In this document: positions 1 through 10,400 of the stretch, one piece after another | How the letters are laid out: each line of letters opens with the position of its first letter | How positions within the stretch are numbered: position 1 is the first letter of the stretch | DNA from: Prevotella sp. | Lineage (GTDB): Bacteria; Bacteroidota; Bacteroidia; Bacteroidales; Bacteroidaceae | Reading direction: 5' to 3' | Assembly: GCA_022773395.1 (NCBI GenBank) | Contig: JALFBL010000046.1 | Location: forward strand, 1-63,365 | Length of the DNA: 63,365 bases | Notes under the pieces: generated by a model | What the model saw: the letters and a program-made list of their open reading frames with translations, nothing else | Databases searched by the model: none | What the model was told of the DNA's origin: nothing | Position numbers and translations under genes: made by a program

Positions 1-146
1 AATTATTGCTGTCCGGTAAAATGACTATCTTTGCTCATGGTTATATTTTTTCCAAAAACAAAGATAACCAAAAGGGCTGATACCTCGGGAGAAGTGTCGG
101 CCCTAATTGTTGATATTAACAAAAGTTTTACCGGACAGCAATAATT
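1..146. mobile_element. MITE-like element with perfect 21-bp terminal inverted repeats
   Basis: Bases 1-21 and 126-146 are perfect inverted repeats; the inner part of the arm reads GCTGTCCGGTAAAA. The 104 bp between them encode no transposase. Short size, perfect ends and lack of coding capacity fit a non-autonomous miniature element mobilised by a related IS. The left end coincides with the window edge, so a target duplication cannot be checked. It directly abuts a truncated reading frame on its right. Confidence 0.7.
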
Positions 147-319
147 CGCAAACGATAGAAAGGATAGAAAATGACTACAATCCACTCACTCCACAGAACA
201 TTTTTTATCTTTTACTTTTGAAAGCAGGAAGAGACAGTAACGATATTCAGAAAATTATGTGTTTATCTAATGGTGGCTTACGAACAATGCGTTCAAGAAT
301 CAGCAAAAAGCATAAATAG
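147..319 (+). pseudogene. 3' fragment of a helix-turn-helix regulator gene, cut by the MITE
   Basis: The open frame from the end of the inverted-repeat element to the TAG at 319 encodes about 57 residues. They include LTPQNIFYLLLLKAG and then IQKIMCLSNGGLRTMRSRI, which reads like the C-terminal DNA-binding helix-turn-helix of Bacteroidales TPR-containing regulators. No upstream part of the gene is visible, because the repeat element lies immediately 5'. The gene was therefore probably broken by the insertion, and its N-terminal part may lie left of the window. The family is a judgement from residue pattern only; the truncation itself is seen directly. Confidence 0.5.
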
Positions 320-545
320 AAGAAGAACATAATATTTAGGTGGATCCTGAAAATTCCCACTTTAAAGTTTTACAATGCTTTTCTTCTAAGAAAATATGAT
401 TTTCTTTATCATACAATTTTATAATCTCAGAAAAAATACCTAATTTTGTAACGTATTCCTTTATAATAAGGACATCTTTTATTCCAAGATTACAAGGATA
501 ATAAATTCCAGATCTATTAAAATAATAGAAGTAAATATACACTCC
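320..545. other. AT-rich intergenic stretch with possible gene remnant
   Basis: This stretch is clearly richer in A and T than its neighbours. On the minus strand it stays open for about 65 codons from near 530 down to a stop at 336, giving residues such as [20 protein letters not shown] that look protein-like. No start or family is recognisable. It could be the 3' remnant of a lost gene or chance. No promoter for rdgB with the consensus -7 box was seen in it. Confidence 0.25.
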
Positions 546-548
546 ATG

Positions 549-1145
549 ATGAAAATGGTATTCGCGACAAACAACAGAAACAAATTGGCTGAAATCAGAA
601 GCATTTTGGGCGATAGGGTAGAGGTGCTTTCGTTGGAGGACATCCATTGCCATGCGGATATTCCCGAAACCGCCGACACGCTGGAAGGCAACGCGCTGCT
701 GAAGGCGCAATATGTTTTTGAACACTACGGAATGAGCTGTTTTGCCGACGATACGGGCCTCGAGGTGGAAGCGCTCCATGGCGAACCTGGCGTTTATTCG
801 GCAAGATATGCCGGAGGAGAGGGGCACGACAGCGAAGCGAATATGGCGAAGCTGCTGAAAAACCTGGAAGGGGAAAAGAACAGAAAGGCCCGTTTCCGAA
901 CGGTCATCGCACTGATACAGAAAAACAATGTCACCGGACAGCCCGCCACGCATCTTTTTGAAGGTGTGGTGAACGGCGGCATCATCGAGGAAAGACGGGG
1001 GGAGACCGGATTCGGCTACGACCCCATCTTCATGCCCGACGGCTACGACAAGACATTCGCCCAACTGGGCATGGACATCAAGAATGCCATCTCGCACCGG
1101 GCACTCGCCGTAAAAAAACTGTCGCGACATTTGCTGGACGAATAA
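549..1145 (+). CDS. rdgB: RdgB/HAM1 family non-canonical purine NTP pyrophosphatase
   Basis: The protein (198 residues) hydrolyses dITP, dXTP and dHAPTP to the monophosphates, keeping deaminated purines out of DNA and RNA; the enzyme is cytoplasmic. The N-terminus has the family signature ATNNRNK at residues 6-12, followed by the metal/nucleotide site FADDTGLEV near 65-73 and SHRALA near the C-terminus. Length is normal for the family. Start: tandem ATGs occur at 546 and 549; the second gives MKMVFATNN, the usual family N-terminus, so it was chosen. The gene lies 15 bp before a glycosyltransferase on the same strand, so the two are probably cotranscribed. Family assignment is firm. Confidence 0.95.
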   Translation: MKMVFATNNRNKLAEIRSILGDRVEVLSLEDIHCHADIPETADTLEGNALLKAQYVFEHYGMSCFADDTGLEVEALHGEPGVYSARYAGGEGHDSEANMAKLLKNLEGEKNRKARFRTVIALIQKNNVTGQPATHLFEGVVNGGIIEERRGETGFGYDPIFMPDGYDKTFAQLGMDIKNAISHRALAVKKLSRHLLDE

Positions 1146-1160
1146 CTAACACTTACCAAT

Positions 1161-2054
1161 ATGAAAAAGGAACTGTCCATCCTACTGCCCACCTACAACT
1201 GCAGATGCAAAGAGCTGGTGATGCTGCTGCAAATGCAATGCGAAGGAAACCTCGACTATGAAATCATCGTTGCCGACGACGGGTCGCCCAACCGGCATTT
1301 CGTGGAAGAAAACAGAGCCATCGAAAAGCTGAAGAACGTGAGATACATCATCCGCAAAGAGAATGTAGGCCGTTCTGCCATCCGCAATTTCCTGGCCAAC
1401 GAGGCAAAATACCAATGGCTCTTGTTCATTGACGGCGATCTCTCGATCGAAAATACCCATTTCATCAAAAACTACATGGACAGCAACGGCGACGTGGTAG
1501 TGGGCGGAGTGAAGATTGGCGGAGAAGAGGATATGTGGTTCGACAACCTTCGTTACCGATACGAGAAAAAGTGCGAGCCTGCCCATACAATGGAGAACCG
1601 GCGGAAAAACAGCCACAAGGAGTTTCGCACCACCAATTTCGTGGTACACAAGGACATTATCCTGGCACACCCGTTTGAGGAGAATGTGCGGCACTACGGT
1701 TATGAGGACGTGATTTTCGGAAAGGAACTCTGCGAGAACAACATCGGCATCACCCACATCAACAATCCCGTACTGATCGATGATTTTGAATGCAATGCCG
1801 ATTTTCTGAAGAAAAACGAAGAGGCTTTGCGCACGCTCCACCAGTTCAGAAACGAACTCAGAGGATATTCAAAACTGCTGGACAACCTGCAGAAAATAGA
1901 AAAAATGCAAATGTTGTCACTTGTCCATTTTTTCTACCGACTCTTCAGAAAAGCAATAAAGCACAATCTGTTCGGCAATAATCCGAGCGTTTTTCTGTTT
2001 AATGTATATAAAGTTTTGTATTACGTAAACCTTATGTACAACGATAAAAAATGA
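1161..2054 (+). CDS. Family 2 glycosyltransferase
   Basis: This 297-residue protein has the GT-A fold pattern of family GT2. It opens with a beta strand and PTYN (LSILLPTYN, residues 6-13), the nucleotide-binding VADDGSP around 37-43, and the metal-binding FIDGD at 89-93. It should transfer a sugar from a nucleotide-sugar donor in the cytoplasm. The acceptor cannot be read from sequence; cell-surface polysaccharide or LPS is the usual role. No transmembrane segment is obvious, apart from a hydrophobic C-terminal stretch that could touch the membrane. Its stop overlaps the start of porZ by 4 bp (ATGA), which suggests translational coupling and makes a surface-glycan role plausible. Confidence 0.85.
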   Translation: MKKELSILLPTYNCRCKELVMLLQMQCEGNLDYEIIVADDGSPNRHFVEENRAIEKLKNVRYIIRKENVGRSAIRNFLANEAKYQWLLFIDGDLSIENTHFIKNYMDSNGDVVVGGVKIGGEEDMWFDNLRYRYEKKCEPAHTMENRRKNSHKEFRTTNFVVHKDIILAHPFEENVRHYGYEDVIFGKELCENNIGITHINNPVLIDDFECNADFLKKNEEALRTLHQFRNELRGYSKLLDNLQKIEKMQMLSLVHFFYRLFRKAIKHNLFGNNPSVFLFNVYKVLYYVNLMYNDKK

Positions 2055-4177
2055 GGAAAACCATCATCACCGCCATATTTTCTGCCGCCGTGCTCTGTCT
2101 TCAGGCAGCGGCTACAGGGCAATGGAACGCTTATCTCGCCTACCAGTCGATTACCGACATTGAACCGGCAGGCAACGTGATATTCGTGCTGAGCTCGCAA
2201 AACCTTTATTCCTACAACGTCAACGACAAAAGCATCACGGCGCACAACACCACCGTGGGCATGAGCGATACGGGCATCAGGCACATCGCCTGGTGCAGCA
2301 ATGCCAAACGGCTGGTCATCGTTTACGAAAACAATAATATTGACTTGCTCGACCGCGAGGGAAATGTTGTCAACATTTCAGAATATTTCAACAAGTCGAT
2401 GACCGAAGACAAGACCGTGAACAACCTGTATATCAACGGGGTGTATGCTTATCTTTCGACAGGCTTCGGCATTGTGAAAATCAATGTGAAAGACGGCGAA
2501 ATCAGCAATACCTACATGCTGAACCAGAATGTACTGGACTGTATCATCAAAGGGGGAACCATCTATGCCAAAACCGAGGGTAACATTCTTGCGGCCGACA
2601 TGTCGCAGAATCTGCTGGACAGAAACAACTGGCATGCCACTGCCCACGATGTGTCTTTCAACGACGAAAACGACATTGTGAAGAGCAATGCCAACGGCTA
2701 TGACGAATATGTGGCTTACGACCAGACAAACCGGTGCTGTTGGAGCAACCAAAAAGACGGAAAAATGCAGTGCTACACCCTTCAGGAAGACGGCAGCAGA
2801 AATATCCTTCTGGCCGATATCCGTCCCGACGGACCAGAATACAACCATTTCTTCTTCATGAACCACATCAACGGGCAACTCTATACCGCCGGCGGAGGAA
2901 AGACAAACGGCCTATGGCTGGAAAGACCGGGAACCATACAGGTGCTGAAAGACAACATTTGGACCATCTATCAAGACCACCTCGAAAAGGTGACTCATTA
3001 TGCCTTGAACCGATATACGGACATCATGTCGCTCGATGTAAATCCTCTGAACAGCGACCATGTAGTGGCGGGAAATGCCCATGCCGGTGTCTTTGAGTTT
3101 TCAAAGGGACAGTTCACCAGCAACTGGACATTCGACAACAGCATGCTCCAAACGGTGTTGGAAGGCAATTATTTCTATGTCATGTCAACGGGCGTGAAAT
3201 ACGACAAGGAGGGGAACTTGTGGATATTGAACAGCTGGGTGGACAGAATGATTGTGGAGCGCACGAAAGAAGGCGAATGGATCGACCACACAAGCAAGGC
3301 AATGGTTGCACTGCGCGACAAGTTTGCCAATCTGAGAAATCCCATTTTCGACAGCCGCGGGCTTCTTTGGTTCGTCAACGATGCCCACCAGATGCCGGCA
3401 CTGGTCTGCTACAACAAAAAGACGGACGAAACAAAGATATACAAACGGTTCACCAATCAAGACGGAACCACCATCAACATTGTTTCTGGTGGTGTGAGAT
3501 GCGTGGCGGAAGACAACAAAGGAAATATATGGATAGGCACTACGTTGGGGCCACTCATGCTCACGGCAAGCGAAATAGAGAGTGGCGGAGAAACGTTCAC
3601 GCAAGTGAAAGTGCCCCGCAACGACGGCACCAACTATGCCGACTACTTGCTGAGCGGCATAGACATCACCAGCATCTGCATGGACGGAGCAGGGCGAAAA
3701 TGGTTTGGAACATCTTTCAACGGGGCTTATCTCATCAGTGAAAACAACATTGAAGAGGTGCAACATTTCACCAAAGAGAACAGCCAGTTGTTTTCCAATA
3801 CCATAGAATCGATTGCCATCGACCCGGCAAAGGGGGAGGTTTTCTTCGGAACCGACAAAGGCCTTTGTTCTTACATGAGCGATGCCACCGGAACAGCCGA
3901 AGAACTTTCGGCCGACAATGTGTATGCCTATCCCAATCCGGTGCGCCCCGACTACACGGGCGTGATTACCGTTGTGGGACTCACCTACAACGCGGACGTA
4001 AAGATTACCACCTCCAACGGGGTACTCGTGGCACAGGGAAAGAGCAAAGGAGGTGCATTCACTTGGGACGGAAAGGACAAGGACGGCCGTAGAGTGGCCA
4101 GCGGAATATACATGGTTCATACGGCCACCAACGAAGGAAACAAGGGAGTTGTCTGCAAAATCGCCATGATTAAATAG
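2051..4177 (+). CDS. porZ: PorZ-like type IX secretion beta-propeller protein
   Basis: The 708-residue protein has a signal peptide (residues 1 to about 22, ending near LQAAATGQ). Two-component-regulator-type propeller repeats follow, with blades such as DNKGNIWIGTTLGPL and DGAGRKWFGTSF. From about residue 620 there is a type IX secretion C-terminal domain (VYAYPNPVRPDYTG to the end, with GIYMVHT). This build matches PorZ, which in Porphyromonas sits on the cell surface with the sortase PorU and presents anionic LPS used to anchor secreted cargo. It is slightly shorter than the Porphyromonas protein. Its start overlaps the upstream glycosyltransferase. Its presence implies that the cell has the rest of the type IX system elsewhere, matching the cargo-like genes downstream. 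Confidence 0.8.
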   Translation: MRKTIITAIFSAAVLCLQAAATGQWNAYLAYQSITDIEPAGNVIFVLSSQNLYSYNVNDKSITAHNTTVGMSDTGIRHIAWCSNAKRLVIVYENNNIDLLDREGNVVNISEYFNKSMTEDKTVNNLYINGVYAYLSTGFGIVKINVKDGEISNTYMLNQNVLDCIIKGGTIYAKTEGNILAADMSQNLLDRNNWHATAHDVSFNDENDIVKSNANGYDEYVAYDQTNRCCWSNQKDGKMQCYTLQEDGSRNILLADIRPDGPEYNHFFFMNHINGQLYTAGGGKTNGLWLERPGTIQVLKDNIWTIYQDHLEKVTHYALNRYTDIMSLDVNPLNSDHVVAGNAHAGVFEFSKGQFTSNWTFDNSMLQTVLEGNYFYVMSTGVKYDKEGNLWILNSWVDRMIVERTKEGEWIDHTSKAMVALRDKFANLRNPIFDSRGLLWFVNDAHQMPALVCYNKKTDETKIYKRFTNQDGTTINIVSGGVRCVAEDNKGNIWIGTTLGPLMLTASEIESGGETFTQVKVPRNDGTNYADYLLSGIDITSICMDGAGRKWFGTSFNGAYLISENNIEEVQHFTKENSQLFSNTIESIAIDPAKGEVFFGTDKGLCSYMSDATGTAEELSADNVYAYPNPVRPDYTGVITVVGLTYNADVKITTSNGVLVAQGKSKGGAFTWDGKDKDGRRVASGIYMVHTATNEGNKGVVCKIAMIK

Positions 4178-4201
4178 AACAGTCATTCTTGACAAACAAA
4201 G

Positions 4202-5188
4202 ATGGAACGCAAACTTTGGATTGACACGATCAGAGGAATTGGCATGCTGGCAGTGATTTTCCTGCACACGCAAATATATTATATGGGGTACGAATTTCCA
4301 AAAGGATTCAGCCAAAACCGCATGACTTTGTTCTTTGTCGTTTCCGGTTACTTCTTCTTCCGTTCCGGCAACATCGACTTTCGCCACAAACTACGCTCCA
4401 TGCTGAAAGGAATTGTGATTCCCTATTTCCTGTTCATGGGAGTGCTCCAGCCTGTCAAAGCCCTTTATTATGGCGACTACGGCTCCATGGGCAATGTGTT
4501 CCTAGACATTCTTTTGGGCAAGGCCTCGTGGTTTGTCGTGGCACTGGCAGGAGCCGAACTCCTGTTCATGCTCATCCTGTTCATCAGCAAGAAGAAACAA
4601 TGGGCAATGGCACTCTGCGCTACACTGTGCCTCGTCATTTCGGCACTATTGGAACGCCATCACCTGTTTCCCCATAACTACTGGCATTTCAAAAACTCGC
4701 TCACAGCCGTATTTTTCCTTTATTTGGGCTATTTCTACCACAGTAGGGAATCTTTCTTCAAGCGTTTTGAACACCGGTACACCCTCTTATATATATCATT
4801 GCTGTCGGCAATACTGGTTGTCCTCAAATACATAGCATACCAATATGGGTGGTACAACTATATGATGACCAACGACATGGGCAACTATCCCATGTTTGTG
4901 GCAGACAGCATTGTGGGCAATTTGCTGCTGATAACCCTTTGCAAGCACATTCCCAGAATAAGAATCTTTACTTATACAGGCTCCCACAGCCTGGTGTATT
5001 ATTTCTTCTGCGGAGCCGTTCCCGTGGCCATTACCGCCCTTTTCAACAAGTTTATCTTTGAATATGGCGGTCATCCCTACCGTCTTTTCCTTGTCTTTGC
5101 CATCGTGTTCATGGTAGAAACCGCCATCACCTGGGCCGTCTATCAGTACATTCCGTGGTCGATTGGCAAGAAAAGCCAAAAAATATGA
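4202..5188 (+). CDS. Acyltransferase family 3 membrane protein
   Basis: The protein (328 residues) begins RKLWIDTIRGIGMLAVIFLHT, the start of the acyltransferase_3 (OafA/YrhL-like) family. The first membrane helix carries the conserved Arg and His, and about ten hydrophobic helices follow. Members move acetyl or other acyl groups onto extracytoplasmic sugars. The substrate here is unknown; surface polysaccharide is likely, given the glycosyltransferase and PorZ just upstream. It begins 24 bp after porZ on the same strand and is probably in the same transcript. A polysaccharide-export acyltransferase is the main alternative reading, and the family itself is fairly certain. Confidence 0.8.
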   Translation: MERKLWIDTIRGIGMLAVIFLHTQIYYMGYEFPKGFSQNRMTLFFVVSGYFFFRSGNIDFRHKLRSMLKGIVIPYFLFMGVLQPVKALYYGDYGSMGNVFLDILLGKASWFVVALAGAELLFMLILFISKKKQWAMALCATLCLVISALLERHHLFPHNYWHFKNSLTAVFFLYLGYFYHSRESFFKRFEHRYTLLYISLLSAILVVLKYIAYQYGWYNYMMTNDMGNYPMFVADSIVGNLLLITLCKHIPRIRIFTYTGSHSLVYYFFCGAVPVAITALFNKFIFEYGGHPYRLFLVFAIVFMVETAITWAVYQYIPWSIGKKSQKI

Positions 5189-5224
5189 AATGAGAAACAT
5201 TATTCAACCCAAAATAATATATTT

Positions 5225-6943
5225 ATGAAAAAAATTACCCTTACACTCATTTTTGTGTTAACCGTTATTTCGTCAATGGCACAGACCAACGCCTGCCTCC
5301 CATTGCGCATCGTCCAAAACACTCAGCTGCAACAGCAAACGTTATCCCGGATGACCATCGTTGCATCGCAAAAAAACGGAGTTGCACCGCAGAAAGCCAC
5401 ACTCCCCATCGTCTCGGATGAAATCATCAAGGACAAACCGGAAGGCGAAGAAGTGGAAAACCTGCAACGGGCTGCATTCTGCACAATACCCGATTGGAAC
5501 GGAATGAAGTATGTTCCCCAAACATGCGCCATAGGCAACTATCTGAAAGGAGCGGACGGCAATCTTTACATCTACAACGCATTGGGTAGATGCTACACTT
5601 TCTCTTATCTGAAAATAGAACCGCAGGACGGCGATTCGTTTGTGCTCCACACACCGCAGGCCATAGACACGGATTACGATTCGGAAGGAAACAAAGTCAA
5701 TCTGTACGCCACTCGCCTTACACTGCAAAAGATTGACGGCAACCTTCTCTATGCCCCGGAAATGGAAGATGACGGAAGTTTCGTCGGCGATGTCAAATTC
5801 ACGTTCAAAGACGGTGTACTCAAGCAAGAGTCGGATGGCGACGATCCCGAAATAGGACTTCCTTACACCATCATCGCCCTCACAAACGCTGCTGGAAAGT
5901 TTACAGGATTTGCCACATCAGACATCGTTATCAAGCCCTTCAACGAAACAAAGACCGAACTGCCGGAAAATGTAGAAACGTCCACCTACACTCTTAACTA
6001 TCTCAGCTATAAGAACACCATGGAAACCACTGTTGTGCAAGCAGCATTCGACGGCGACAACTTCTATTTTAAGAATCCTTTCGAGTTCAACAGCAAAGAA
6101 GATTCAGACATGTGGATAAAGGGCACAAAGCAAGGCAACCAGGTGGTGCTCCTCTCACAATATATCGGAGTGAACAATGACGAGAACAACTATGTGTTCA
6201 TGAAGACAGCTGCCTACGGATTTAGAGAAGGTGAAGACGGACAACAGAAAATGACAGTAGAACAGGCAGACAAGCTGGTGTTCGACTACGATGAAGCCAC
6301 GCAGCAGCTGACCTGCCAGGAAAAAGGACTCATGCTCATCAACGAGGGTGTAGAAGTGCCAAACGCATGGGCCGCCTATGCCATTCCCGTGTTCAAACCA
6401 TTTGTCGATGAAGCCCGCACACCGGCAAATCCTTCAGAAATAGAATTGGGAGAATATGATGAAAACGATGGATTGCCCATCACTTTCACCATCAAACAAG
6501 AAGATGTTGACGGCAATTCTATTCTTTCCAAACACTTATATTATAATGTATATTTCAACACCGATGAAACTCCCTACATTTTCGATGCAGAGACTTATTC
6601 GGGACTGGAAGAAAATATGACCGATGTGCCTGTCGATTTCACCGACGGCGACTATTTCTTTGCCAAGGACGACAAACGAATGTGCTATGCTTTTGTGGAA
6701 AACTGCCAGCGCGTAGGCATCCAAATGGTGTATAAAGGAGGCAACGAAACACGCCGTTCCGACATCGTCTGGTGCGACAACCCTTCCACCGGCATTTCCG
6801 CCCCCACCGCCCACTCTGTTGTTTCCACCATCTACTACGACCTTTCCGGAAGACGTCTTTCGCAGCCGACAAAAGGAGTCAGCATCCGCCGCATCATCTA
6901 TTCGGACGGCAACCAGGAAACATTGAAAAAAATCACCCGCTGA
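5225..6943 (+). CDS. Secreted protein of unknown function
   Basis: A clean signal peptide (residues 1-19, MKKITLTLIFVLTVISSMAQ) is followed by about 550 residues rich in aromatic and acidic positions, typical of a beta-rich extracellular protein. The C-terminus contains TIYYDLSGRRL and GVSIRRIIYSDG, resembling the short sorting tail often seen on Prevotella surface proteins, though weaker than a full type IX domain. No catalytic motif was recognised. It starts 36 bp after the acyltransferase gene. A 15-bp perfect hairpin lies 85 bp downstream and may end the transcript. Function is unknown; export is the only confident statement. Confidence 0.75.
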   Translation: MKKITLTLIFVLTVISSMAQTNACLPLRIVQNTQLQQQTLSRMTIVASQKNGVAPQKATLPIVSDEIIKDKPEGEEVENLQRAAFCTIPDWNGMKYVPQTCAIGNYLKGADGNLYIYNALGRCYTFSYLKIEPQDGDSFVLHTPQAIDTDYDSEGNKVNLYATRLTLQKIDGNLLYAPEMEDDGSFVGDVKFTFKDGVLKQESDGDDPEIGLPYTIIALTNAAGKFTGFATSDIVIKPFNETKTELPENVETSTYTLNYLSYKNTMETTVVQAAFDGDNFYFKNPFEFNSKEDSDMWIKGTKQGNQVVLLSQYIGVNNDENNYVFMKTAAYGFREGEDGQQKMTVEQADKLVFDYDEATQQLTCQEKGLMLINEGVEVPNAWAAYAIPVFKPFVDEARTPANPSEIELGEYDENDGLPITFTIKQEDVDGNSILSKHLYYNVYFNTDETPYIFDAETYSGLEENMTDVPVDFTDGDYFFAKDDKRMCYAFVENCQRVGIQMVYKGGNETRRSDIVWCDNPSTGISAPTAHSVVSTIYYDLSGRRLSQPTKGVSIRRIIYSDGNQETLKKITR

Positions 6944-7027
6944 TTTCTCAGGCCGCACATCAACCACAGTGATGCCGGCCAATGACTAAAAATAAAGCGC
7001 CGGAGCGAATTTATCAGCAAAAGAAAA

Positions 7028-7066
7028 TATCCCAAACCGATTCTCATTGAAAATCGGTTTGGGATA
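7028..7066. terminator. 15-bp perfect hairpin, possible terminator
   Basis: Positions 7028-7042 and 7052-7066 are perfectly complementary (TATCCCAAACCGATT and its reverse complement) around a 9-base loop. There is no T-run on the plus side. It lies downstream of the secreted-protein gene, so transcript ending or mRNA 3'-end protection is likely. Confidence 0.5.
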
Positions 7067-7411
7067 CTGCTGCAAATCAAAACCACTGCAATCGCTTTTT
7101 CCGTCCACTACCAAACACACATGGCCGACGGTGAAGACCATCATGCCGCAGACATTCATGACAAAGCAACCGTCAAGAGTCAGGCACAGATGTCCGAAAA
7201 ATTCCACACCGATACATAACACCACACAAATTTTATTCCTTCATTCCCGTAAGTTCAGAACCGACCTTGCTGTCGGAAAGTTCAATCCTTACTTTGGCCT
7301 TTTTTCGTTTCGTTACACCTTATTTCAGGGAATTGGTATCAAAATATCATTTCTTTTAAATAAACACGAACAAAATGCTAAAAAAAAATAGGATAATTAA
7401 GAAAAAATATC

Positions 7412-7419
7412 TATATTTG
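7412..7419 (+). promoter_or_regulatory. Bacteroidetes -7 box TATATTTG
   Basis: TATATTTG followed by C matches the TAnnTTTG consensus of the major Bacteroidetes sigma factor. It lies 62 bp before the start of the large surface protein. A clear TTTG at -33 was not found. Confidence 0.55.
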
Positions 7420-7480
7420 CGAATGTTTTAATAACATCAATAATCTATTACTTATATTTTTTAATTAAAATCTTACAAAC

Positions 7481-10400
7481 ATGAGGCAAAAGATTAACCA
7501 TTTCTTGGCATTTTTCTTCGCATTTGCGATGATTCTGCCAGTATCGGCACAAGTAAGGCCGAAAATGAAAATCCCCTTCTTACCAGAAAAACCATTGTTG
7601 GGGCAAAAAAGTAAAGTAAAAAAGGTTGATGTGAGCAAAGTTTATCCTGCATTAAAGGTAATCGCTCCAACAATCTCGGAAAATCCATTGTTCAGCAAGG
7701 AAAGGACCATAATTAAGCCCACACCTAAGTTTAATGGAAACCTTTTCAAGGTAAATGCCGAGCAAGCACTTTGGGCGAATGTTGCATCAGAGCAACTTTT
7801 GGGTCTTTATGCATTCCATCCAGTACCAAACATTCAATTTGAAGAACTGGCTTCTTACGAACAAGGAGTGTTCAACGGCGGAAGCGGCCTTGTGGACAAC
7901 CTGTGGCACGGGGTTTACATGGATCTTTCCTACGTAGGTTGGGGAATCATTTTCGTATATCACTATGCCTTTGACACAGAATCGTGGGAATTGGCTTTGG
8001 AACCCGTACCACAAGAAGACTACAGCGTCATCGCTACAGAAACAGCCAACGACCCCAAGACGGGCGAAGTGTTCGGACAGTTCTACTCAGCCGACCTTTC
8101 ATCACTTGAATGGGGTGTCATCGACTACACTACAATGACACGTACCTCTATCGGAACTTGCGAACGCAACTATGTGGCACTGGGTGTTACGAACGATGGA
8201 CGCGCCTATGGAGTGGCAATGGACGGAAACCTTTACCAGATAGACCGTACCACCGGAAAAGAAACACTGGTTGGCTCGACTGGTATCGAAGTTACAACTG
8301 CCAGCAATCAATATTATACCCAGAGCGGAGAAATCGATCCCCTTACCAATGAGTTCTACTGGGCATCAAAAGACAAGAATGGAACTTCGGTACTATATAC
8401 CGTTGACCTCAATGACGCCCATATAACAAAGGTGGGAGACTACGGCGATGCCACAATTGCAGCATTGACCATTTCAAAACCACAGGCAGCCAACGGTGCT
8501 CCAGCAAAGATAGAAGACCTCGCTGTTAAATTTGAAGGACCAAGCACTACGGGTAACGTAACATTCACGGCACCTGTGAAGAAATTTGACGGATCAGGCC
8601 TTACCGGAAAACTCAATTATTCAATCACTGCAAACGGTGAAGAAGTGGCTACCGGAGAAATAAATGCCGGAGAGAACGTGACAAAAAGCATCACCGTGAA
8701 AGAAGGCAATGTAACCATCGTTGCCACAACAAGCAACGAACAAGGTGCAAGTCCTAAGGCAAGGCTGGTGACTTATGCCGGATATGACGTACCCGACGTA
8801 GTTTCAAAACTGAAACTGACAATCGACGAAAACAATAAAGCTACCGTGACATGGGAGGCACCGACAACCGGACTGAACCATGGCTATCTCGGTGAACTTA
8901 CCTACGACGTTTACCGATTTGCCGGTAACGACACCACACAGGTGGCTAAAGGACAAAAGGAACTTATGTTTACAGAAACCCTTCCCAAAACAACAATGAA
9001 GAACTATGCCTATGGAGTGCGCGCAATCAACACCACACAGGCAAGCAATCTGCCGGCCACGAACGGCGTTGTTTTTGGAAATGCATTCGATGTTCCTTAC
9101 ATTGAGGATTTTGAATCCCTGGCAAATGCAAAAGTGTTCACCATTCTTGACAGCAACGGTGATGACCGCACATGGAGCTACTCCACCGTATCTGCCAACG
9201 GTTTGTTCCGTTACACATATAGTGAAGAAAACAAGGGTGACGACTGGCTGATTACGCCTCCTGTAAAACTGAAAGCCGGCAAGAACTACATCATTGGCTG
9301 CAGAACCCAATCGGCAAGTAAGGACAACAAGGAAAGAATTGAAGTGATGTACGGAAAGGCTCCAACAGCCGAAGCCATGACCAACAAAGTTGTGCCTCCT
9401 ACAGAAGTGGAGAATACAACATTCGAGACCATTGAAAAAGAAATTACGGTAGCAGAAGACGGGGAATACTATTTCGGTTTCCATGCCATTTCCGATGCAA
9501 ACAAATTTTTCCTCTATATCGACGACATCAGCATCGTGAAATCTCCGGAAGCACAAGCTCCCGATGCTGTCATCGACCCGGTTGCAACGCCCGATCCAAC
9601 CGGTGCGCTGAAAGCCAACATCACATTCAAGACACCGGATAAGGCCATCAATGGCGAAACACTCAAATCACTGAGCAAAATCGAGATAACCAGCGGAACA
9701 AGACTGGTGAAAACGATTGATAATCCGACAGTAGGCACAGAGATGACAGTCATCGACGAGACCGCGGCACAAGGCGAGAACATCTATACGATTATCGCAT
9801 ACAATGAGTTTAACGGCGGTCGCAAGAGTATAGTCAAAACTTTTGTAGGCATAGACACACCAACTGCACCTGCTGCAACGGTTATCGACTTCATTTCTTC
9901 AGTAAAACTGGACTGGAACGACGTGAATGGCGTGAACAACGGTGTGGTTCTTCAAAAAGAAATTACCTATAGCATATACGACATCACTGACGACGGTGCA
10001 CTGGGCAGTCTCATTGGCGAAACAGCCAACGGAGTAACCGAATACACCATTGATCCATTTGACACCAATTCAGGTAGCCAGAAATACAAGGGATGGGCAT
10101 TGACTGCAAAGAACTCTGCAGGAGAAAGTTCGTACGGTTTGACCTCACTGATTGTAGGAGCACCTTACACTCTGCCTTACCACAACAGTTTCAAGAACAT
10201 GTCTCTGGAAAACAAATTCATCGGACTGAAATCAACAAGCAATTTAACGGCATGGGGCATTACCGGAAAATTCTCTGTCGATAATGACGGTGGCGCTTTG
10301 ATATTCCATCCTAAAACACCTGGCTATTCTACGCTCGTTCTGGGTAAAATCAGCATGAAAGGTGCAGCCAAACCCAAAATCATGTTCAATTACTTGAACA

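Larger units (their letters stand above)
6944..7480. other. Intergenic region with hairpin and promoter
   Basis: This 537-bp stretch contains the hairpin at 7028-7066 and the -7 box at 7412-7419. Open frames between them are short and biased, with no recognisable family. The 3' part from 7300 is strongly A/T-rich, as expected upstream of a highly expressed surface-protein gene. Confidence 0.6.

Noticed and set aside
336..1130. Long minus-strand open frame across rdgB
   Set aside because: It is antisense to a firmly identified gene with matching family motifs; only the part below about 530 is kept as a possible remnant.
3185..4387. Long minus-strand open frame (400 codons) opposite porZ
   Set aside because: It has no motif or start context, and the opposite strand encodes a recognisable propeller and type IX tail.
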